Source: Thalassospira mesophila
GTDB lineage: Bacteria; Pseudomonadota; Alphaproteobacteria; Rhodospirillales; Thalassospiraceae
Direction: 5' to 3'
Assembly (NCBI RefSeq): GCF_002115755.1
Contig: NZ_JFKA01000009.1
Location: forward strand, 105,438 to 169,437
Length of the DNA: 64,000 bases
The notes under the pieces are model-generated. The model worked only from the letters and a program-made list of their open reading frames with translations, was not told where the DNA came from and did no database searches. The first letter of the stretch is position 1. Each line of letters opens with the position of its first letter. Shown piece after piece: positions 9,584-18,588 of this stretch. Position numbers and translations under genes: made by a program.

Positions 9584-10513
9584 CTACCCGGCGAACGGGT
9601 CGGGGATCTGTGCGCCAAGGTCGGTTTTGCGCACCAGTTCCAAAAAGGCAACCGCGGCGGGCGACAATGTCCGCCCCGACCGCCAGATCAGCCCGATATC
9701 GCGCAACAGCTCCGGTTGCCCCAGCGACCGAAATATAAGCGGCTCGCGCCCCAAAACCGGCAAGGTCAGGGCGGGCAATGCCGTCACCCCCAGCCCTTGC
9801 GATACAAACGCCCCGGCCGTTGCCAGATGCGATACTTCAAACCGGGGTCGAAACAGCAACCCTTGCTGGGCACAGGCGGCATCGGTCAATGTGCGCACGC
9901 TCGTCCCTGTCGCCATTGCCACAAATGGCTGGCTGACCAACTCATGCCAGCCATATGTGCGGCGTTCCTCCAGCGGGCCGCCCGGCGCGCCCACGGCAAC
10001 AAACCGGTCGGTTAACAGTTTTTGAAACGACAACCGTTCCGAAACCTCGACTGCACCGGCGGTAAAGCCAAGGTCGGCTTCACCCAGTTCAACCTCCCGA
10101 ATGATCCCGTTGGAAAGTACATCATTAATCTGCACATCGACATCGGGATGGGCATCTAAAAACTGCTGCACCAGTTTGGGCAATAACCCTGCCGTCACCG
10201 ATGGCAAACCGGCAATGGTCAGCCGCCCGCGCCGTGCGGCCTGATAGGCGGTAAATTCGGCCATGGCATTTTCGGTGGTATTTAAAATCCGCTCTGCCAG
10301 CCGCAAAAAAACCTGCCCTTGCGGGGTTAACGCCACATTGCGGGTATCGCGGTCAAACAGGCGGCTGCCCACCCGGTTTTCCAGCCGCGTAATCTGGCGG
10401 CTTAATGCCGATGGTGACACACCAACATCTTCGGCAGCGGTGCGAAAGCTGCCGGTTTCGACCAGGGCGCGAAAGGCCCGCATTTCGTCAATATCAACAT
10501 TGATGCGTTTCAT
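9584..10513 (-). CDS. LysR family transcriptional regulator
   Basis: 309 residues. The N-terminal winged helix-turn-helix is clear (MRAFRALVETGSFRTAAEDV, VSPSALSRQITRLENRVGSR), followed by the LysR effector-binding fold (LTIAGLPSVTAGLLP, DLGFTAGAVE, GLGVTALPALTLPVL). It sits between two TRAP systems: the DctP gene lies downstream on the same strand and the TAXI system diverges from it across 137 bp. By the usual LysR arrangement it most likely controls the divergent TAXI/AtuA operon, but it could serve both. Confidence 0.93.
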   Translation of the reverse strand: MKRINVDIDEMRAFRALVETGSFRTAAEDVGVSPSALSRQITRLENRVGSRLFDRDTRNVALTPQGQVFLRLAERILNTTENAMAEFTAYQAARRGRLTIAGLPSVTAGLLPKLVQQFLDAHPDVDVQINDVLSNGIIREVELGEADLGFTAGAVEVSERLSFQKLLTDRFVAVGAPGGPLEERRTYGWHELVSQPFVAMATGTSVRTLTDAACAQQGLLFRPRFEVSHLATAGAFVSQGLGVTALPALTLPVLGREPLIFRSLGQPELLRDIGLIWRSGRTLSPAAVAFLELVRKTDLGAQIPDPFAG

Positions 10514-10650
10514 GCATTAATTATCTCGTTTTTTTCACTTCAAGCAATAAAACTTATCAGGCACACTTTTGAACGTTACGAAAAACAAAACCAATAATCT
10601 GTCGTAATAAACAGAAAAGCCCGCCAGACGGGCATTAGGGAGGAATAGCT
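10514..10650. promoter_or_regulatory. Divergent promoter region, LysR / TAXI transporter
   Basis: 137 AT-rich bases between divergent start codons. A 5-bp GC hairpin (GCCCG/CGGGC, 10619-10633) stands just before the AGGGAGG ribosome site of the transporter gene. A LysR-type operator is expected here, but I could not single one out. Confidence 0.5.
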
Positions 10651-11619
10651 ATGAAACTCAAATCACTCGCGCTTGCGGGCGCGCTGGCCATTGGCCTGTC
10701 TTTTCCGGCCATGGCCCAGCAAAAACTTCTTGTTGGCTCCACCTCGGCTTCATCCAGCCATTATGGCTATTTCGTTGCCGTCGCCAAACTGATCAACGAG
10801 AAGGCCGACGGGCTGGAAGCCTCGGTTGTTGAAACCGGCGCCACGATGGACAATTTGCGCCGCATCGAACGCAACCAGATCGACCTTGGCCTTGTCACCA
10901 CCAACGTTGCCCAGCACGCCAAAGCCGGAACCAACAAATTTGAAGGTCATCCGCTCGATATCGGCTTGTTGTGGGTTTATACCGGCGCGCCGCAAAACGT
11001 TATCGTCCGCGAAGATTCCGGCGTTAAAAATCTGGCTGAGCTTTCCGGTGTTCGCTTTAACCCCGGCATCAAGGGTTCTGCCACCGAAAGCACAACCGAA
11101 GCCGTTTTTAAAACCCTTGGTCTGTCGGCCGATTATGTCCGTGGCTCCACCACCGACGTTGTCGACATGATCAAGGATAACCGCTTGGCCGGTTATGTAA
11201 AATCAGGTGCCGGTGAAAAACTCGACAGCTCCACCATAGATATCGCCACCTTTACGCCGATCCGTGTCCTAAGCCTGACCGACGATCAAAAGAAAACACT
11301 GGGCGACAAAATGCCCGATATTTCGCTCGTCGATATTCCGGCAGACACCGCCAACAGCATCCCGGCTTACTCCACATGGAGCTTTGGTGTTGGTGTTGCG
11401 GCAGGCATGAAATTGTCCGAAGATGCCGCCTATAAAATTGTTGATGCGATCATGGCCGATAAAACGGTTCAGGGCGAAGCCATGGCCAGCGTCAAAGGGG
11501 CCGATCTGGCAAAATTGACGCTGCAATATGGCACCATCCCGTTCCATCCCGGTGCGGCCAAATGGTTCCGCGAACATGGCTATGACATTCCAGCCCGCCT
11601 GGACCCTGCCAAAAGCTGA
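10651..11619 (+). CDS. TAXI family TRAP transporter solute-binding protein
   Basis: 322 residues with a signal peptide (MKLKSLALAGALAIGLSFPAMAQ). The mature protein is of the TAXI type, not DctP: GSTSASSSHYGYFVAVAKLI, VVETGATMDNLRRIERNQIDLGLVTT, GVRFNPGIKGSATEST, and a C-terminal FHPGAAKWFREHG. TAXI proteins feed fused TRAP permeases, and the next gene is exactly such a fusion. A strong AGGGAGG site precedes the ATG. The ligand is unknown; the AtuA-like genes that follow suggest a carboxylic or acyl compound. Confidence 0.93.
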   Translation: MKLKSLALAGALAIGLSFPAMAQQKLLVGSTSASSSHYGYFVAVAKLINEKADGLEASVVETGATMDNLRRIERNQIDLGLVTTNVAQHAKAGTNKFEGHPLDIGLLWVYTGAPQNVIVREDSGVKNLAELSGVRFNPGIKGSATESTTEAVFKTLGLSADYVRGSTTDVVDMIKDNRLAGYVKSGAGEKLDSSTIDIATFTPIRVLSLTDDQKKTLGDKMPDISLVDIPADTANSIPAYSTWSFGVGVAAGMKLSEDAAYKIVDAIMADKTVQGEAMASVKGADLAKLTLQYGTIPFHPGAAKWFREHGYDIPARLDPAKS

Positions 11620-11681
11620 CCGCACCTAGGCAACATTAATCATAACAATAAAAACAACGACCAACCGGGAGGAAATTCGCC

Positions 11682-13547
11682 ATGCTGTTGCGTGTGCAAA
11701 ACGGGCTTGCTGTGCTTGTGGGGGCTTTTGTCTTTTACACTGCCGCATCTGGCCCTTTTGAAAGTCTGATACAGCGTGCGATTTTCCTCGCTCTGGTTGT
11801 CTGTCTTGGTCTGGCAATTTATCCGCTGGGCAAAGACACAAAATGGCGGCCAATGGGGCTGTTCGTCGACATCCTCATTGCTGCCTTCACCCTCATCGCC
11901 TGTGGCTATATCGTTATCAATTACGATAAAATCATGACCACCCTGCCCTGGGCCACAAGTTACGACATGGTGCTCACAACCTGCCTTGTGATCTCGGTTC
12001 TTGAAATTGGCCGCCGGGCAGTTGGCATTATCTTTCCATTGCTTGTGATTATTGGCCTCGCCTATGCCCTGTTCGGGCAAAACCTGCCCGGTATTCTTGG
12101 CCATCGCGGCTTTGACAGCGCCTTTGTCACCGAAACCATCTTTCTTGGCGATCTGGGCATCTGGGGCATGCTTACCGGCGTTGCCGCCACGGTTATTGCG
12201 GCGTTTGTGCTATTTGGCGCGCTTTTGCTCCATACCGGCGGCGGGCAAAGTTTTATGGACCTTGCCATGCGCATGGGCGGTCGCCAACCCGGTGGGGCGG
12301 CCAAAATCGCCACCATCGCCAGCGGCCTGTTTGGCATGATATCGGGTTCCGCCGTTGCCAATGTTGCCACCACCGGCAATTTCACCATCCCGATGATGAA
12401 ACGCTTGGGCTATCCCGCCCCGTTTGCAGCGGCGGTCGAGGCCGTCGCCTCCACCGGCGGGCAAATTGCCCCGCCCATCATGGGGGCTGCCGCCTTTGTC
12501 ATGGCCGAAATTCTTGGCATTTCCTATGTCGACATCATGGTCGCTGCCATCATTCCGGCCTTGCTGTTTTATCTGTCGGTTTTTGTCACCGTGCATATCA
12601 TTTCGGTACGGCGTGGCTTGCGCCTTGTCCCCGATGATGAACTGCCCGCATGGTCCCATATTTTGCAGTGGCGTCGGGTTCTGCCCATTATCGCCGCCCT
12701 TACCGGGCTGGGCATTGGCATTTTCATGGGCCGTTCGGTTGCCACCTCCGCCTTTTACGGCATTGTCGGCTTGCTGATTGCCTTTGTTGGCACATCGCTT
12801 GGCAAACTCACCACGGCGGAAATGGCCCGGCGCGTAATTGATGGCATCGCCGATGCAGGCAAAGGCATGGTCATTATCGGCGTGTTGCTGGCCGGGGCGC
12901 AAATTCTGGTTTCCATGATCAATATGACCGGCATTGGCGTATCGCTTAGCTCCATGATCGTTGCCATAGCCGGTAATTCCATTGTGCTGGTCGCGTTAAT
13001 TGTCGCGCTTGTCTGCCTGATCATGGGCATGGGCCTGCCCACAACGGCGGCTTATGTTCTGGTCGCCGCTGTTCTGGCCCCCGCCTTGATCAATGTCGGG
13101 GTTGATCCGTTAACCGCGCATTTGTTCGTGTTTTATTTCGCCACCATTTCGGTCATAACACCACCGGTCTGCGTGGCAGTATTTGTGGCTTCCGGCATTG
13201 CCAATACCAACTGGCTGCCCGCCGCGGTCGAGGCCGTTCGTCTGGGTGCTGTCACCTATATCGTGCCGTTCCTGTTGCTCCTGTATCCCGGCATGACCGG
13301 GCGGGGCGGCGCCCTTGAGGTCATTAATGCCTGCATCTCCGGGCTGGTGCTGGTCTTCGCCATTCCGGCCCTGCTGGGCGGGCAACGGCTGTTGGGCCAT
13401 ATCTGGCTGGATCGCGCCATCTTGCTGGTCTGCATCGCCCTTGCCATCTGGTCGTTTGTGCTGGCCCCGATCATCGCCGTTGCCGTGTTGGCAGGCTGCT
13501 ATTACTGGTCCCGGGCCCATAAACCCGCACAGGAGGCCCGGTCATGA
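11682..13547 (+). CDS. TRAP transporter permease, 4TM/12TM fusion protein
   Basis: 621 residues, the size of fused small plus large TRAP permeases used by TAXI binding proteins. About four helices at the N-terminus (to about residue 150, GIIFPLLVIIGLAYALFG) correspond to DctQ. The rest is DctM-like, with GLFGMISGSAVANVATTGNFTIPMM, GQIAPPIMGAAAFVMAEI and MGMGLPTTAAYVLVAAV. A GGGAGG ribosome site precedes the start. Its stop overlaps the following AtuA-like gene by 4 bp (ATGA), so transporter and enzyme are coupled. Confidence 0.95.
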   Translation: MLLRVQNGLAVLVGAFVFYTAASGPFESLIQRAIFLALVVCLGLAIYPLGKDTKWRPMGLFVDILIAAFTLIACGYIVINYDKIMTTLPWATSYDMVLTTCLVISVLEIGRRAVGIIFPLLVIIGLAYALFGQNLPGILGHRGFDSAFVTETIFLGDLGIWGMLTGVAATVIAAFVLFGALLLHTGGGQSFMDLAMRMGGRQPGGAAKIATIASGLFGMISGSAVANVATTGNFTIPMMKRLGYPAPFAAAVEAVASTGGQIAPPIMGAAAFVMAEILGISYVDIMVAAIIPALLFYLSVFVTVHIISVRRGLRLVPDDELPAWSHILQWRRVLPIIAALTGLGIGIFMGRSVATSAFYGIVGLLIAFVGTSLGKLTTAEMARRVIDGIADAGKGMVIIGVLLAGAQILVSMINMTGIGVSLSSMIVAIAGNSIVLVALIVALVCLIMGMGLPTTAAYVLVAAVLAPALINVGVDPLTAHLFVFYFATISVITPPVCVAVFVASGIANTNWLPAAVEAVRLGAVTYIVPFLLLLYPGMTGRGGALEVINACISGLVLVFAIPALLGGQRLLGHIWLDRAILLVCIALAIWSFVLAPIIAVAVLAGCYYWSRAHKPAQEARS

Positions 13548-14881
13548 AAACCCTGCGCATTGGCACCGGGGCCGGTTTTGCCGGCGACCGTATCGAACCT
13601 GCCGTCGAACTGGCGCAAAATGGTAATCTTGATTATCTGGTGTTTGAATGTCTGGCCGAACGCACCATCGCCCTGGCCCAACAGGCCCGCATGGCCGACC
13701 CGGACGCGGGTTATGACCCCTTGCTCGAACGTCGTATGCGCGCAGTTTTGCCGATCTGCCATCACAACAAAACCCGCATCATTTCCAATATGGGCGCAGC
13801 AAACCCGGTCATGGCCGGTCAACGCACGCTCGAGATTGCCCGCGAACTGGGCTTAACCGGCCTGAGCATTGCCGTGGTCTGCGGTGATGATGTTCACGAC
13901 CAGCTAAACCCGAACACCTTTACCCTGATGGAAACCGGCGAAACATTGGCGCAATTTAACAAACCGGTTATTTCCGCCAATGCCTATCTCGGCGCCGGGC
14001 CAATTGTTGAAGCCCTCGTACAGGGTGCCGATATTGTCTTAACCGGGCGCGTGGCCGACCCCGCCATGTTTCTCGCCCCGCAGATTTACGAATTTGGCTG
14101 GTCGATGGATGACTGGCAAAAACTGGGCCGGGGTACATTGGTCGGCCATTTGCTGGAATGTGGCGGGCAAATTACCGGCGGTTATTTCGCCGATCCGGGG
14201 GTTAAGGACGTGCCCGACATTGCCCGGCTGGGCTTTCCCTTGGCCGAAGTATCGGAAAACGGCGATGCCATCATCACCAAAACACCGGGCACCGGCGGCA
14301 TTGTCAGCGTCGCCACCTGCAGCGAACAATTGCTTTACGAAGTCCACAATCCCGCCAGCTATTTGCAACCCGACGTCATCGCCGACTTTTCCGGCGTCCA
14401 TATCCAACAGGTCGGGCCAGACCGCGTTGCCATCACCGGCGGTTCTGGTCATGCGCGGACGAGCACGCTGAAAGTTTCGGTTGGCTATGTCGATTCATTC
14501 ATCGGCGAAGGGCAAATATCCTATGCCGGTGCGGGCTGTGTTGCGCGTGGTCGCCTCGCGCTGGATATCGTTCGTGAGCGTCTCAACATCACCAATGTCA
14601 CTTGTCAGGAAATACGCTGCGATCTGATCGGGCTTGATGCTGTTTTGGGGGCGTTCGAGGGCGACACCACCCGCATCCCCGAAATCCGCGCCCGCTTCAC
14701 CGCCCGTACAGCCTCATTGGCCGACGCCCGGCGCATCGGCGAAGAAGTCGAAAGCCTGTATCTAAACGGCCCGGCGGCGGGCGGCGGCGTCACCCGGTCC
14801 GCCCGGCAAATTGTCGGCATTGTATCGGGCCTGCTTGACGAAACCCTGATCACGCCCACCCTCACCATGCTGGAGGTTTAA
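13544..14881 (+). CDS. AtuA-like protein (acyclic terpene utilisation AtuA / DUF1446 family)
   Basis: 445 residues beginning IGTGAGFAGDRIEPAVELA, with LDYLVFECLAERTIALAQ and ISNMGAANPV typical of the AtuA N-terminal domain, then DIVLTGRVADPAMF, LLECGGQITGGYF and YEVHNPASYLQPDV. AtuA was first met in citronellol/geraniol degradation, but this family also occurs widely beside TAXI-TRAP genes in bacteria with no terpene pathway, and its reaction is not settled. Here the start overlaps the permease stop, and the small AtuA-related gene follows after 3 bp. I infer that the pair modifies whatever the transporter imports; no terpene-pathway gene is nearby. Confidence 0.88.
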   Translation: MKTLRIGTGAGFAGDRIEPAVELAQNGNLDYLVFECLAERTIALAQQARMADPDAGYDPLLERRMRAVLPICHHNKTRIISNMGAANPVMAGQRTLEIARELGLTGLSIAVVCGDDVHDQLNPNTFTLMETGETLAQFNKPVISANAYLGAGPIVEALVQGADIVLTGRVADPAMFLAPQIYEFGWSMDDWQKLGRGTLVGHLLECGGQITGGYFADPGVKDVPDIARLGFPLAEVSENGDAIITKTPGTGGIVSVATCSEQLLYEVHNPASYLQPDVIADFSGVHIQQVGPDRVAITGGSGHARTSTLKVSVGYVDSFIGEGQISYAGAGCVARGRLALDIVRERLNITNVTCQEIRCDLIGLDAVLGAFEGDTTRIPEIRARFTARTASLADARRIGEEVESLYLNGPAAGGGVTRSARQIVGIVSGLLDETLITPTLTMLEV

Positions 14882-14884
14882 CCC

Positions 14885-15193
14885 ATGCGGCTCCATCAAA
14901 TCGCCCATTGCCGTACTGGCGACAAGGGCAATATCTCCAACATTTCCGTCATCGCCTATGACCGTGCGCATTTTGATCTGTTGCGCAAAATCCTGACCTC
15001 GCAACAGGTTGCGACACGTTTTGCCAATATCGCGGGCGGCCCCATCGAACGCTACGAACTGCCCCAACTTGGCGCGTTAAATTTCGTTTTGCACAACGCT
15101 CTGGGTGGCGGCGTCACCCGGTCGCTCGCCCTCGATGCCCACGGCAAATGCCTTGCCTCCGCCATGCTCGACATCGAAATTCCCGATTTTTGA
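14885..15193 (+). CDS. AtuA-associated small protein
   Basis: 102 residues (RLHQIAHCRTGDKGNISNIS, then FVLHNALGGGVTRSLALDAHGK). This is the compact partner fused to the C-terminus of AtuA in some bacteria and separate in others. HxRTGDKGN and LGGGVTRSLxxDxHGK are its recognisable motifs. It directly follows the AtuA-like gene and almost certainly forms a complex with it. It is the last gene of the TAXI operon. Confidence 0.85.
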   Translation: MRLHQIAHCRTGDKGNISNISVIAYDRAHFDLLRKILTSQQVATRFANIAGGPIERYELPQLGALNFVLHNALGGGVTRSLALDAHGKCLASAMLDIEIPDF

Positions 15194-15244
15194 CGGAAAA
15201 GGGCGCAATTTAAGCGGCGAGATATCCGCTGATTGGGACATGCC

Positions 15245-15275
15245 GCAAATAATAATGCGAATTACTATTGTTTGC
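15245..15275. promoter_or_regulatory. Imperfect inverted repeat upstream of the AraC gene, possible Fur-type or AraC operator
   Basis: GCAAATAATAATG and the opposite arm CTATTGTTTGC form a long imperfect inverted repeat with an AT-rich ATAAT-type core, about 75 bp before the AraC start. A second short repeat, AGACA-ATAA-TGTCT (15307-15320), follows. The core is loosely Fur-like, which would suit a TonB-receptor locus. Confidence 0.4.
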
Positions 15276-15349
15276 AGTTGATCTTCGCGTATATTGGGTA
15301 ATGACCAGACAATAATGTCTTTCCCAACGCGCCGGCAGGAGTGCCAAGC

Positions 15350-16237
15350 ATGACATTCCATCCCCGCATGACCAGCCGGATCGAAGGCATTTCGATCATG
15401 GAAGATTTACGTTATCGCCGCTGGAAAACAGGGATAACCGATCTATGGCATGTTTCCTGCGACAAAAATGCCACCGGCACCTATGTCTCGCAGGCCCCTC
15501 GCCTTGTCGCGGTGCTTGAATGTATTGGTGAAGGGCAGTTTCATATCCCGGCAGCATCAGACCATCCCCGCAATCGCCAGCAAGAAGCCGGGTGTCTGTA
15601 TTACATTCCCGCCGGGATGGAACTTTCATCGCAAATCAGCGGCCCGTGCCAATTGCGCCATCTCGATTTTCACCTTGATATGGCCCAGGTGGAAACCTGT
15701 TTTTCCTGCGATTTGAACCGAAGTGCCGTCGAAACCCCTCGGATCAAATTTTGTGATTTGCGCATCAAGTCGCTGGTCAAACTGATTGCCGACGATTTTA
15801 ATCATCAAAGCCCGGAAAACGACCTGTATGGCGAAAGTCTGGTTTCGGCCCTGACTGCGGCTCTGTTTGCACCCCAATGCCAGAACGAGCCCGAACGCAA
15901 ACGCGGCAAACTTGCCCCCCACCAGTTGCGCAAATCCATCGATTTTATTGAACAAAATTGCGATCGCATTATCCGGCTTGATGAACTGGCAGGCATGGCG
16001 GGTTTATCGCAATCGTATTTTTGTTCTGCCTTTCGCGAGTCAACCGGGATGCCGCCGCACAAATGGCAAATGAAAGCCCGAATTGCCCAGGCAAAACAAA
16101 TGCTAAAGGATCGCGACGTTTCGCTGGCAAGTGTGGCCACCAATGTCGGCTTTGCCGATCAGGCCCATTTAACCCGTGTTTTCCGTCAAATTGTTGGCCA
16201 CACGCCCGGCGCATGGCGGAAAGAACAAACATTATGA
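15350..16237 (+). CDS. AraC family transcriptional regulator
   Basis: About 295 residues. The C-terminal third carries two helix-turn-helix units (IIRLDELAGMAGLSQSYFCS with FRESTGMPPHKW, and LASVATNVGFADQAHLTRVF with FRQIVGHTPGAWR), typical of AraC/XylS activators. The N-terminal part looks like a cupin-type sensor (CLYYIPAGMELSSQISG). I chose the ATG at 15350 rather than the GTG at 15341 because AGGAG (15337-15341) then has normal spacing. It directly precedes a TonB-dependent receptor on the same strand, the usual place for a ligand-responsive activator of siderophore uptake. Confidence 0.9.
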   Translation: MTFHPRMTSRIEGISIMEDLRYRRWKTGITDLWHVSCDKNATGTYVSQAPRLVAVLECIGEGQFHIPAASDHPRNRQQEAGCLYYIPAGMELSSQISGPCQLRHLDFHLDMAQVETCFSCDLNRSAVETPRIKFCDLRIKSLVKLIADDFNHQSPENDLYGESLVSALTAALFAPQCQNEPERKRGKLAPHQLRKSIDFIEQNCDRIIRLDELAGMAGLSQSYFCSAFRESTGMPPHKWQMKARIAQAKQMLKDRDVSLASVATNVGFADQAHLTRVFRQIVGHTPGAWRKEQTL

Positions 16238-16351
16238 AATTAAACCAAAATCTGTTCAATACAGCCAAATAGGCTTCAATATTCCCCGTCTGCTCTCGTG
16301 CTATCGCATTGTCACATTCACAATGGCAACCGATACAGGGAAATCCCCGAA

Positions 16352-18511
16352 ATGAATTTCAAGACACATCCGTGGTCAAAATCGTTTCTTCTGGGCACGG
16401 CCGCACTTCTTTCCATCAGCTATACCAGTTTCGCGCACGCCCAAAGCAATGACGCAGAAGTTGTCGTCGATCCCATCGTCATTGACGGCGAGCAGGACAA
16501 ATCAACTGCAATCTCGCCGGTGAACGGATACGTCGCGCAAAAAACCTCGGCAGGCTCAAAAACCGACACCCCGATCAGCGAAGTCCCCCAATCAGTTTCC
16601 GTCATTGGCCGTGAAGAAATGGATGATCGAGGTGCCACCAAGATTGACGAGGCCCTGCGCTACACCCCCGGTGTTTACACCCAGCCTTTCGGGCCTGACA
16701 GTGACACCAACTGGATCTTCATTCGCGGTTTTCAGGCAACCGCAACCGGCGTTTATATGGATGGGCTGCAAAATTACAGCTACGGTTTTGGCGGCTTTTA
16801 TGTCGACAGCTATAACCTTGAACGTGTCGAAGTTTTGCGCGGTGCATCGTCGGTTTTATATGGCGGGGCAAATCCCGGCGGCCTGGTCAATTATGTCAGC
16901 AAACGCCCAACCGGCGACCGTCTGCGCCATGTTGATGCCAGCGTCACCGACACCGGCAAAATGTCCACCGGCATCGATTTTAGCGACCGGCTCAGCAATG
17001 TTGCCGCCTATCGCCTCAGCGGCATTATCTCAGATGGCGATGGCAGCACCGATTTTTCCGAAGGTTTTAAAGGCAGCATCGCGCCCAGCTTTACCTGGAC
17101 GCCCAACGATACCACCAGCCTGACCATTTTAACCAACTATACCTTTATGGACGAAACCCATAATGGCGGCGCGTTTTTGCCCTATACGGGCACCGTGGTT
17201 GATGCGCCGTTTGGCAAAATAGACCCGGATTCAAACTTCACCGAACCCGGGCTGGATAAATATCTGCGCCGCCAATACAGCGCCGGGTACGAGCTGTCCC
17301 ACGACATTAACGACAATCTGACCTTCCGTCAGAACCTGCGTGTCGGTCGCGCCGAAATTCACGAAGTGTCACTTTATGCCTATGGTTATGATTCCTACAG
17401 CGCCACCCCAACCGGCAGCAATTATGACCTTAGCCGCATCAATTTTGAACATCGCACCACGGTCAACACCATCGGGCTTGATAACCAGCTTGAACAAAAA
17501 TTCGATACCGGCTTCCTCAACCACACCCTGATGGGCGGCATCGATTACAAACGCTACGACATGGATCAGGTCCAACTGTCCGGCTCGGCCACCACCATCA
17601 ATGCGGTTAACCCGGTATATGATGCCAGCGCCCAGGGGGCACGGTCTTCCTATATCGATCAGGATCTGGTCATGAACCAGGTCGGTTTTTATGCCCAGGA
17701 CCAAATCCGGTTTGGTGACGGCTGGTTAACCACCCTGAACGGCCGTTACGATTATTTGTCAACCAAATCCGAAGGCACCACCGAATATGACAGCACCGAA
17801 GGCGAATGGAGCGGTCGCGCCGGTCTGGCTTATCTTTTTGATAACGGCCTAACCCCTTATGCCAGCGTTTCCAGCTCGTTTAACCCAGTGCTTGATACCA
17901 CCAATGACGGCGCATTAATGCAGCCCGAAACCGGGCAACAATATGAAGTCGGCCTGAAATATGCCCCCACCAGCTTCGATGCCCTGTTCACCGTCGCGAT
18001 GTTTGACCTGACCCGCCAAAACGTCGTCACCGGCTCTGGCGTTAACAAATCACAGCTTGGCGAGGTTAATTCCAAGGGCCTTGAATTTGAAGCCAAAACC
18101 AACCTGACCCGCAACCTCAAACTGACCGCCAGCTTTACCGCCATGGCGGGGGAAATCACCAAGGATAACGACGCCACAACAGTTGGAAAAACCCCCTATC
18201 TGTTCCCCGAACGTCAGGCAGCCCTTGCTGTAGATTACACCTTTGACCAAGGCGTTCTCGACGGCATTACACTGGGCGGCGGCGCACGATATCAGGGTGC
18301 CACCTGGGCAGATAATGCCAACAAGTACAAGGTGCCCTCGGCAACTGTTTATGACGCCAAAATTGGCTACGCCATTGACAATATGTGGGGAGTTGATTTG
18401 AACGTCACCAACCTGTTTGACAAAACCTATGTCGCGGGCTGCCAGACAGAATTTTCCTGCGGTTACGCCGAAGGCCGCACAGCCCTGCTCAAGCTCCATG
18501 TAAACTGGTAA
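16352..18511 (+). CDS. TonB-dependent siderophore receptor
   Basis: About 719 residues from the ATG at 16352, which follows an AGGG site and gives a good signal peptide (NFKTHPWSKSFLLGTAALLS, cleaved near AHAQS). An N-terminal plug is visible (ISEVPQSVSVIGREEMDDRG, the TonB-box/plug entry, and LERVEVLRGASSVLYGGANP), followed by the barrel and the C-terminal strand ending LKLHVNW. TLMGGIDYKR and ETGQQYEVGLKY are typical of ferric-siderophore receptors. A CATTGT-N7-ACAATG repeat (16307-16325) just upstream may be the AraC target. Which siderophore it takes is not visible. Confidence 0.93.
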   Translation: MNFKTHPWSKSFLLGTAALLSISYTSFAHAQSNDAEVVVDPIVIDGEQDKSTAISPVNGYVAQKTSAGSKTDTPISEVPQSVSVIGREEMDDRGATKIDEALRYTPGVYTQPFGPDSDTNWIFIRGFQATATGVYMDGLQNYSYGFGGFYVDSYNLERVEVLRGASSVLYGGANPGGLVNYVSKRPTGDRLRHVDASVTDTGKMSTGIDFSDRLSNVAAYRLSGIISDGDGSTDFSEGFKGSIAPSFTWTPNDTTSLTILTNYTFMDETHNGGAFLPYTGTVVDAPFGKIDPDSNFTEPGLDKYLRRQYSAGYELSHDINDNLTFRQNLRVGRAEIHEVSLYAYGYDSYSATPTGSNYDLSRINFEHRTTVNTIGLDNQLEQKFDTGFLNHTLMGGIDYKRYDMDQVQLSGSATTINAVNPVYDASAQGARSSYIDQDLVMNQVGFYAQDQIRFGDGWLTTLNGRYDYLSTKSEGTTEYDSTEGEWSGRAGLAYLFDNGLTPYASVSSSFNPVLDTTNDGALMQPETGQQYEVGLKYAPTSFDALFTVAMFDLTRQNVVTGSGVNKSQLGEVNSKGLEFEAKTNLTRNLKLTASFTAMAGEITKDNDATTVGKTPYLFPERQAALAVDYTFDQGVLDGITLGGGARYQGATWADNANKYKVPSATVYDAKIGYAIDNMWGVDLNVTNLFDKTYVAGCQTEFSCGYAEGRTALLKLHVNW

Positions 18512-18550
18512 TTTGCGGTTCTTGAAATAGCGTATAACCGAACACACCCA

Positions 18551-18588
18551 AAGCTGACGGATTTCACCACAAATCCGTCAGCTTTTTT
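18551..18588 (+). terminator. Rho-independent terminator after the TonB receptor
   Basis: A perfect 13-bp stem (AGCTGACGGATTT / AAATCCGTCAGCT) with a 6-nt loop is followed by a T run: a textbook intrinsic terminator. Confidence 0.95.
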
